Both the position numbers and the translations under genes were made by a program. 8,304 bases of DNA, taken from the NCBI GenBank assembly GCA_022425185.1, contig JAKMFY010000264.1, positions 1-8,304 on the forward strand, read 5' to 3'. This DNA comes from Candidatus Poseidoniaceae archaeon (GTDB lineage Archaea > Thermoplasmatota > Poseidoniia > Poseidoniales > Poseidoniaceae). Shown in pieces: positions 1 through 4,528 of this stretch (position 1 is its first letter; each line of letters begins with the position of its first letter). The notes beneath the pieces are model-generated. The model made no database searches and was not told where the DNA came from. It saw only the letters and a program-made list of their open reading frames with translations.

Positions 1-416
1 GGTAAGAAGAGTCCAATCCACTCTACGAGTCGTGCTTCCATGGTAAGGTGCAGAGTTCGAAGTTCGTCACTCGCCCTTAACAGATGTTCAAGACGACGAT
101 CGGGATCACCAGCAGACATCGCAACACCTTCTTCAGCAATCGATAGGGCTGCAGTATCTGCAGACATTTGTTGTTCATCTGTTGGGAGAGGGTAGTTCGC
201 TTCTGGTAGATTTTCCGAGCCGTGTGGTGTTGGCTTCGCTTCAGGGAATCGTTCGTGAAGTAATTTAGCTTCTGGAGGCAATTGACCTTTAGCCACTAAC
301 TGCAAGCGTTCTTTAGCACCTTGTACTGAAAAATTACCGTCGTTTACTTCGATGTCGAGAAAGTCACCAAATTCGTTTACGACGGCCGCAGATTGCCAAG
401 AATACCAGAGCCACAT
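1..416 (-). CDS. Nop5 (Nop56/58-like) C/D-box sRNP core protein, N-terminal part, cut by the left edge
   Basis: Archaeal Nop5 bridges fibrillarin (2'-O-methyltransferase) and L7Ae on C/D-box guide RNAs that direct rRNA and tRNA methylation. The minus strand is open from a TAG near 475 to the window edge. From the ATG at 416 it gives 138 complete codons plus CC, which must encode Pro. The first 60 residues or so form a small alpha/beta-like domain (begins MWLWYSWQSAAVVNEF). A low-complexity linker rich in Pro, Glu and Ala follows, and then a helical stretch with DRRLEHLLRASDELRTLHL and EARLVEWIGLFLP. The latter resembles the Nop5 coiled-coil entry 'RLREWYGLHFPEL'. That match is by eye and is the main evidence; the conserved NOP domain lies outside the window. 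The start is uncertain: no Shine-Dalgarno sequence precedes 416, and the frame stays open for 19 more codons upstream with only ATT or ATA as possible starts. It is divergent from TFS. Confidence 0.62.
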   Translation of the reverse strand, partial: MWLWYSWQSAAVVNEFGDFLDIEVNDGNFSVQGAKERLQLVAKGQLPPEAKLLHERFPEAKPTPHGSENLPEANYPLPTDEQQMSADTAALSIAEEGVAMSAGDPDRRLEHLLRASDELRTLHLTMEARLVEWIGLFL

Positions 417-514
417 ACTTCGTGGGAGGGTGTCTTCAAGTTCAACCTTGTCGTTGCCTATTGAGAATTGAATCTATTCCCTGAAGAAAATACAATTTAC
501 TAAGACTCAACCAT

Positions 515-526
515 TATGATTAAATG
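515..526 (+). promoter_or_regulatory. Probable TATA box for the TFS gene
   Basis: The AT-rich string TATGATTAAATG is centred about 25 bases upstream of the TFS ATG at 547. That is the usual archaeal distance from TATA box to transcription start, so the mRNA would begin at or next to the start codon (leaderless or nearly so). An AGGAAG at 531..536 could act as a Shine-Dalgarno site instead. The rest of the 130-base divergent spacer (417..546) holds no RNA gene I can recognise. A TTTAATCA on the opposite strand in the same patch might serve Nop5. Confidence 0.45.
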
Positions 527-546
527 ATGAAGGAAGATGGCAGGTC

Positions 547-897
547 ATGTTTTGCCCGAATTGTGGTACGCTCTCATTCCCAAGTCCTTCTGGTGACATT
601 ACGTGCACCAACTACAAATGTGGTTATACAGGACCTGCAAATGTGAAAATGAAGGTACAGGGTAAAGAAATTGATCTCTCCAAAACCAAGACTACTACAA
701 AGGCACAAAAGAGAGAATACGACATTATCAAAGATTCAGACCAAAGAAAAGGAGTCTTGTCTACAGAATCCTATATGTGCCCAAAATGCGATTGTACAGA
801 AGTCTACTTTTATCTTGAACAAACTCGATCATCTGATGAACCAGAAACAAGAATGCTTACATGCAAAGATTGTGGTCACGGATGGAGAGAATACTGA
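547..897 (+). CDS. tfs: Transcription factor S (TFS), archaeal TFIIS-like transcript cleavage factor
   Basis: TFS binds backtracked archaeal RNA polymerase and stimulates cleavage of the RNA 3' end, allowing stalled or misincorporated complexes to resume. The 116 residues are full length for the family. An N-terminal zinc ribbon uses C3, C6, C20 and C25. A charged Lys/Thr-rich linker covers about 34-75. The C-terminal TFIIS zinc ribbon uses C78, C81, C106 and C109. Its hairpin carries QTRSSDEPETR with the acidic pair D97-E98, which in this family reaches into the polymerase active site and supports cleavage. The ending CGHGWREY is typical of archaeal TFS. Keeping the DE pair argues for an active cleavage factor, not an inhibitory paralogue or an RPB9-type subunit. 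An in-frame TGA at 517..519 makes 547 the only reasonable start. The gene runs convergently into PCNA with one base between stop codons. In several archaea tfs and pcn are neighbours, so the pairing itself is not strange. Confidence 0.95.
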   Translation: MFCPNCGTLSFPSPSGDITCTNYKCGYTGPANVKMKVQGKEIDLSKTKTTTKAQKREYDIIKDSDQRKGVLSTESYMCPKCDCTEVYFYLEQTRSSDEPETRMLTCKDCGHGWREY

Positions 898-898
898 A

Positions 899-1648
899 TC
901 AGTAATCGCTTTCAACACGTGGTGCTAGGAAGTAATCAACTTCAGCAGCACCGTCTTCAAATGAGAAATTCATTGCCAACGGGAAGTTCTCTCCAAATTG
1001 GATTGTAACACTATCTTGTGGGCCAAAGCGTCGGGAAAGTGGTTCGAGATATGTTAGACTGTATTGGCTTCGAGCAGCGCCACTACAAACTAACTCTTCG
1101 ACTTCATCTTTATCGAAGGAGATATCGACAGAGTCGGTATTGTTTCGAACATGTACTTTGAAAGAAGATTCATCAATGCTGAAGTTGACTAAATCTCCAA
1201 CTTGCTTTGCTGCTTTGAGAGCCTGGCCTAATTCTGAACCGTTCATTACTACTTTGCAAGGCAGATCCAGTTTAGGTAATGAAGGTGGAGAAGCCATCGT
1301 TGAATTGTCCAAAGGACGTAGGTTACGTACAATCTTACCGAGGCTCATTGTGAAGTCGCCTCCTTCTTTGTGTGTCATTTCGATAAGTTCGCCGACTGAG
1401 CCGAGAGAGGTGACTTCTCGAATTTTCTTCATCTCCAATCCGATTTGCTTAGAATCGAGTTCCCATCCATCGAAAGCTGCAGCATCGACTGTTAGTTTTA
1501 TCATTGCAACGTGCGATGAATCGACAACTCTTACCGTTAGGCCATCTTCTGCAAAATCAAACCGGGCATCTTCGATTACGATCATGAGCGTATCGAGTAT
1601 CTTAGTTATCAGTTCTTGACGGGCTGTGATGTTCAACATATGAGGCAT
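899..1648 (-). CDS. pcn: DNA polymerase sliding clamp (PCNA)
   Basis: PCNA is the ring-shaped homotrimeric clamp that tethers DNA polymerases, ligase, FEN1 and other PIP-box proteins to DNA. The product is 249 residues, the usual archaeal length. The first domain shows FAEDGLTVRVVDSSHVAMIKL (about 32-52), equivalent to the conserved 'EDG...R..D.S.VAL' segment. The interdomain connecting loop that receives PIP boxes is about 113-130, ending in LPKLDLP. The second domain has the YSLTYLEPLSRRF segment (about 196-208), then VTIQFGENFPLAMNF, and the C-terminal YFLAPRVE, a near-invariant clamp ending. The start is either M1 (1648) or M4 (1639). M4 gives MLNITAR, closer to other clamps, and an AGGG lies 9 bases before it, while M1 has no useful ribosome-binding site. 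The gene diverges from rmuC across a 123-base spacer and converges on TFS with a one-base gap. Confidence 0.96.
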   Translation of the reverse strand: MPHMLNITARQELITKILDTLMIVIEDARFDFAEDGLTVRVVDSSHVAMIKLTVDAAAFDGWELDSKQIGLEMKKIREVTSLGSVGELIEMTHKEGGDFTMSLGKIVRNLRPLDNSTMASPPSLPKLDLPCKVVMNGSELGQALKAAKQVGDLVNFSIDESSFKVHVRNNTDSVDISFDKDEVEELVCSGAARSQYSLTYLEPLSRRFGPQDSVTIQFGENFPLAMNFSFEDGAAEVDYFLAPRVESDY

Positions 1649-1652
1649 CCCT

Positions 1653-1686
1653 ACAATAAACTCGGTCTTCGACGGCTTATGAACTT
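1653..1686 (-). promoter_or_regulatory. Candidate PCNA promoter region
   Basis: Reading the minus strand, TTCATAAGC lies at about 1677-1685 and TTTATTG at about 1654-1660. The first is placed to start transcription a few bases before the ATG at 1648. The second is too close (about 19 bases) to the alternative ATG at 1639 for normal TATA spacing. Which one is used cannot be settled from sequence alone. Confidence 0.25.
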
Positions 1687-1711
1687 AGCATAGAAGAGAA
1701 CATCAATTTAG

Positions 1712-1733
1712 GCTTAAACGGGGGGTGCTTAAA
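1712..1733 (+). promoter_or_regulatory. Tandem GCTTAAA elements upstream of rmuC
   Basis: GCTTAAA occurs at 1712-1718 and again at 1727-1733, with starts 15 bases apart and a run of six G between them (1720-1725). The second copy is centred about 40 bases before the rmuC ATG, so it could be a TATA box giving a leader of about 15 bases. The first copy could be an upstream start signal or a repressor half-site. The spacer from 1649 to 1771 contains nothing else I recognise. Confidence 0.3.
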
Positions 1734-1771
1734 ATCGACGTCTTCATGAACCCTCGGCAGAAGTCATTCCC

Positions 1772-3007
1772 ATGTCAGAACTTCTAACTATCGCATTAGT
1801 ACTCATCGGAAGCCTCCTCGGTCTGGGAATAGGCTGGCTTCTTGCGAAAATTAAATTCTCAACCAAACTTGTACTCGCAGAAGCAGAAACACAAGCTGCA
1901 CTTGGTAACAAACAGACGCTTGTTGCTGAGATGGAAAGCGTGGCCGCGACAGTTGCTCGGCAGAATTCTGAAGACTTCCTCAGATTAGCCGAGGAGCGAT
2001 TGGGAAAGGTGCAATCTGAAGCAGGAAAGGACTATGATGCACGTAAAAAAGAGGTTGAATTACTTGTTTCTCCTATCAAAGATCATCTCGAGAAGTTAGA
2101 GAAAGCAACTACTGAGATGGAGAAGAACAGAGAAGGAGCTTACCATGGAATCAAGCGGATGGTTGAAGGATTACAAGAACAAACAACCAGTCTACGAGAT
2201 ACAAATGTCAAATTATCAACTGCACTGAGAGGCTCTGTCAAAGCCAGAGGAAATTGGGGGCAGGTAGCTCTGAAGAATATCGCAGAAGCCGCCGGAATGC
2301 TCGAACATTGTGATTTTGATGTCGAAGTCACCTTGAAATCTGGAGCAGGTGGTGCGAGGGTTGATCTCTTGGCTAAAATACCAAACGGTGGACATGTACC
2401 AGTCGATTCAAAGGTACCACTCGCCGCATATTGGGATGGCCTTGACCTCGACGATGGAGAAGCAAGGGCTCTGAAAATGAAAGAACATGCCAATGATGTA
2501 AAGAAGCATGTTAATGATCTCGCTAATCGCGATTATCCAAGACTGCTGGAGGGTACTGATTTTACCGTTATGTTCATTCCTGCTGAACCAATTCTTTCAA
2601 CTGCATTTGAATACGAACCCAGTCTTCAAGAATATGCTTTCAATAAACATGTGTTAATTGTAACCCCGGTTACGCTTCTTGCACTTCTACGCACTGTAGG
2701 TTTGTATTGGCAGCAACAATCTATGGCGGAAAATGCGAAGGAAATCCATGCTCAAGCACGAGAGTTCTATGGAAGAGCAGCAAAGTTTAGTCATGATTTG
2801 GCAAAGATGGGTAAAAATCTCAATACAGTCGTAGGGGCTTACAATGATGCCGTTGCGTCATATGACGCAAGACTCATCCCCGCAGGCAAGAAATTAGACT
2901 CTCTCAAAGTAACCGAGGGAGCCCAAAAGAAATTAGCGGAGTTACCAGAGGTATCGAGTGCCATTCGCGACGTGAAAAATATCGCTAAAACCAAGTCCGA
3001 AGAGTGA
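1772..3007 (+). CDS. rmuC: RmuC-family protein (PD-(D/E)XK nuclease-like, membrane-anchored)
   Basis: RmuC proteins are linked in E. coli genetics to limiting inversions at short inverted repeats and are built on a PD-(D/E)XK nuclease-like fold; their biochemical activity is poorly defined. The 411 residues begin with one membrane helix (about 4-26, LLTIALVLIGSLLGLGIGWLLA). A long charged coiled coil follows (about 33-150), then the RmuC domain: RGNWGQ at 159-164, ARVDLLAKIP at 195-204 and the VDSKVPL signature at 211-217, where D212 and K214 look like the nuclease D-x-K and D198 a further acidic ligand. The FIPAEP...LIVTPVTLLALLRTVGLYW block at 268-313 is also typical of RmuC. The usual motif is RGxWGE; here Glu is replaced by Gln at 164. 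No Shine-Dalgarno site precedes the ATG. The family is best known from bacteria, so ancient transfer into the archaeon is plausible. The glycosyltransferase follows 38 bases downstream. Confidence 0.92.
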   Translation: MSELLTIALVLIGSLLGLGIGWLLAKIKFSTKLVLAEAETQAALGNKQTLVAEMESVAATVARQNSEDFLRLAEERLGKVQSEAGKDYDARKKEVELLVSPIKDHLEKLEKATTEMEKNREGAYHGIKRMVEGLQEQTTSLRDTNVKLSTALRGSVKARGNWGQVALKNIAEAAGMLEHCDFDVEVTLKSGAGGARVDLLAKIPNGGHVPVDSKVPLAAYWDGLDLDDGEARALKMKEHANDVKKHVNDLANRDYPRLLEGTDFTVMFIPAEPILSTAFEYEPSLQEYAFNKHVLIVTPVTLLALLRTVGLYWQQQSMAENAKEIHAQAREFYGRAAKFSHDLAKMGKNLNTVVGAYNDAVASYDARLIPAGKKLDSLKVTEGAQKKLAELPEVSSAIRDVKNIAKTKSEE

Positions 3008-3013
3008 AACATC

Positions 3014-3018
3014 TTTTT
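3014..3018 (+). terminator. Short T-run after rmuC, possible weak archaeal terminator
   Basis: A run of five T lies six bases after the rmuC stop. Archaeal termination often needs only a U-rich stretch, but five is short and no stem precedes it, so read-through into the glycosyltransferase is likely. Confidence 0.2.
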
Positions 3019-3041
3019 GATATGTAAGTTCATTCTGGGAG
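3016..3041 (+). promoter_or_regulatory. Possible TATA box and Shine-Dalgarno site of the glycosyltransferase
   Basis: TTGATATGTAAG (3017-3028) contains an AT-rich core about 25 bases before the ATG at 3046, the spacing of a leaderless archaeal promoter. GGGAG at 3038-3042 lies 3-4 bases before the ATG and could serve as a ribosome-binding site if the gene is cotranscribed with rmuC. The 38-base spacer allows either reading. Confidence 0.3.
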
Positions 3042-3045
3042 AGCC

Positions 3046-4167
3046 ATGGTGGAACAGGTTCTAAAAGAGGATGGAACTCCTTACAAGGTTGCCATTCTCA
3101 TACCGACTATCAACAACGCAGATGAGTTGGACATTGTTCTTAATCGCCTGACACAGCAAACATATCCTGAAATTGAAATCGTTATTTCAGATTCGAAATC
3201 GAGAGACCATACAAAAGATGTGTGCGAGAAATATGGTGCTACATGGATTGAAGACCCATCCACGAATCGAGCCGATGCTTGCAATTTTGCACTACGGCAG
3301 ATGGACCATGACCTTGTACTCTTCACTGATGACGACACAGTACCACCGCTTGACTGGGCTGAGAAACTCATTCGATGGTTCAAGGATCCAGAAGTCGGCG
3401 CAGTTGGTGGACCAAATTTTGCGCCAGATGATGATCCATTTGGAGCAAAATGTGCTGATGTTGCATTCTGTACCAAATTTATGACAGCAGGGACACGCTA
3501 TGGCGCTCAACCCAGAGGTGAACTGGTTCCAATCACGCACAATCCTGGAGTTAATTGTGCTCATCGAATGGAAAATCTGCGTCAGGTCAATTTCTTTGAA
3601 CCAGGATGTATTGGTGCCGAAGATGTTGTCCTTGATGCAAAGATACAGAGGGAAGGGCACAAACTCTTCATCGACCCATCCAATGTTATGCCTCATCGTC
3701 GACGCCGACCATTCAAGCCTTACATGAAGCAGATGAGAAATTATGGATATACTCGAATGGTTGCCAATAAGCGATGGCCAGAGATTGCTACATGGTCGCA
3801 TACTGCCATTGGATTCTTCCCATGGCTTACTGCTATGGCTATTCTCGCTCTTGTTGCTGGAATCGTAACTGGTGGAGCGACAGACTATCCTTGGTTCTCC
3901 CTTGATGGTGATTGGACTTGGTCTCGATTGGCTGTACACGGAACACTCGGCCTCATGGGCTTTTACGTCGGCCTCTCTTGGCTAGGAGCTGCAATTGGAA
4001 CAAGCCCTCACCGTTCGATAGGAACTGTTGCACTTGCCCCACTCTTTGTTTTCCTTGCTCATTGGGCATACGGACAAGGCGTCAACAAAGCATGGAGAGA
4101 AGTTCGTAAAACAGGCGGAGCCGCTGGTGTTGGTCGTCAAATTGATGACCGTGAACGTACACTCTGA
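3046..4167 (+). CDS. Family 2 glycosyltransferase with C-terminal membrane helices (ExoA-like)
   Basis: Predicted to move a sugar from a nucleotide donor to a lipid or glycan acceptor on the inner face of the membrane, for example in surface glycan or glycolipid synthesis; the sugar and acceptor cannot be read from the sequence. The 373 residues start with a GT-A fold: VAILIPTINNADELDIVLNRL (15-35), the nucleotide-contact D49 in ISDSKSRD, and the metal-binding DDD at 95-97 in LFTDDDTVPPLDW. The NPGVNCAHR acceptor-side motif is at 166-174 and the GAEDVVL catalytic-base motif at 190-196 (E192-D193). A polybasic HRRRRPF follows at 217-223, then YMKQMRNYGYTR (226-237), matching the 'RQ..YG..R' element of ExoA-type enzymes. 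Three hydrophobic helices follow at about 253-275, 296-317 and 326-344. Catalytic residues all look intact. Its neighbours are rmuC upstream and a small membrane protein downstream on the same strand; no other glycan gene is visible. Confidence 0.9.
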   Translation: MVEQVLKEDGTPYKVAILIPTINNADELDIVLNRLTQQTYPEIEIVISDSKSRDHTKDVCEKYGATWIEDPSTNRADACNFALRQMDHDLVLFTDDDTVPPLDWAEKLIRWFKDPEVGAVGGPNFAPDDDPFGAKCADVAFCTKFMTAGTRYGAQPRGELVPITHNPGVNCAHRMENLRQVNFFEPGCIGAEDVVLDAKIQREGHKLFIDPSNVMPHRRRRPFKPYMKQMRNYGYTRMVANKRWPEIATWSHTAIGFFPWLTAMAILALVAGIVTGGATDYPWFSLDGDWTWSRLAVHGTLGLMGFYVGLSWLGAAIGTSPHRSIGTVALAPLFVFLAHWAYGQGVNKAWREVRKTGGAAGVGRQIDDRERTL

Positions 4168-4182
4168 TGAGAAATCATCTCA
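4166..4182 (+). terminator. Small hairpin overlapping the glycosyltransferase stop codon
   Basis: GATGA, a GAAA loop and TCATC form a perfect 5-bp stem (4166-4179) with a GNRA-type tetraloop, starting inside the TGA stop codon. An overlapping alternative is TGAGA-AATCA-TCTCA (4168-4182). No T-run follows, so this is at most a weak mRNA 3'-end or processing structure. Confidence 0.2.
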
Positions 4183-4223
4183 CAGCCTCATAACTTAGCA
4201 CAAGGGCTTTGTAACCTTATTCA

Positions 4224-4229
4224 GAAGGA
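4224..4229 (+). promoter_or_regulatory. Shine-Dalgarno-like site of the small membrane protein
   Basis: GAAGGA lies 5 bases before the ATG at 4235. No TATA-like string stands at the leaderless distance (around 4210 is GC-mixed), which favours translation from a longer transcript, perhaps one shared with the glycosyltransferase or started near the CATAACTTAG at 4189-4198. Confidence 0.35.
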
Positions 4230-4234
4230 CTAAC

Positions 4235-4528
4235 ATGCCTGAGCAGGTTCAGAATGATGTTTCTGATCAGGAAGAGATATGGATGTCTATACGGTCAATC
4301 CTGTCTATTTTACGGGTGCTCATACTCATATCGACAATTGTTGTTTCTGAGTTTTTTGAAGACCACTACATCCTCGAATTAACTGTTGCAATATGGTCAC
4401 TCATCGTTGGAATACCCTTGTTTTTCCTGATTTCATTGCTCATTCTTTGGGGGAATAAAGCCTTCATACCAGTCTCTACGAAAGAACAGATTGACACTGT
4501 TCTTCGTCCGATTCTAAAAAGAACCTAA
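4235..4528 (+). CDS. Small two-helix membrane protein of unknown function
   Basis: I do not recognise this 97-residue protein. An acidic N-terminus of about 15 residues (MPEQVQNDVSDQEEI) precedes a first hydrophobic helix at about 18-39 (SIRSILSILRVLILISTIVV). A short acidic loop, SEFFEDHY, follows, then a second helix at about 47-72 and a basic, polar tail (NKAFIPVSTKEQIDTVLRPILKRT). The layout suggests a hairpin membrane protein; by the positive-inside rule the basic tail would be cytoplasmic, though the N-terminus gives no clear signal. A Shine-Dalgarno-like GAAGGA and an ATG with no competing start support it as a gene. It follows the glycosyltransferase by 67 bases on the same strand and could be its accessory subunit, but nothing in the sequence shows that. 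Its stop codon abuts the ABC exporter stop with no base between. Confidence 0.7.
   Translation: MPEQVQNDVSDQEEIWMSIRSILSILRVLILISTIVVSEFFEDHYILELTVAIWSLIVGIPLFFLISLLILWGNKAFIPVSTKEQIDTVLRPILKRT
4516..4520 (-). terminator. T-run downstream of the ABC exporter stop, inside the neighbouring gene
   Basis: On the minus strand, TTCTTTTTAG lies 8-16 bases past the ABC exporter stop codon. It is the only U-rich stretch near the 3' end, so exporter transcripts may end inside the last codons of the convergent small membrane gene. Five consecutive T is a weak signal. Confidence 0.22.

Noticed and set aside
417..546. tRNA or guide RNA in the Nop5-TFS spacer
   Set aside because: Searched by eye for cloverleaf arms and for C (RUGAUGA) and D (CUGA) boxes. 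AATGATGAAGG at 523-533 contains a C-box-like ATGATGA, but no D box at suitable distance precedes the TFS start, so the match is probably chance.
671..928. 85-codon frame overlapping TFS on the same strand
   Set aside because: It is the +1 shadow of TFS, whose eight zinc ligands and DE pair are all in the other frame.
1140..1619. 159-codon open frame opposite PCNA
   Set aside because: It mirrors the PCNA coding strand, and its Ser/Thr/Ile-rich composition is that of a shadow frame.
1746..1787. Possible 13-codon upstream open frame overlapping the rmuC start (MNPRQKSFPCQNF, then TAA)
   Set aside because: Short, no ribosome-binding site, and an ATG by chance in a 120-base spacer is expected. 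It would matter only if the transcript is shown to start before 1746.
3292..3939. 215-codon open frame antisense to the glycosyltransferase
   Set aside because: It lies wholly within a gene with intact GT2 motifs, its product is rich in Ser, Cys, His and Trp with no domain pattern, and it has no promoter of its own.
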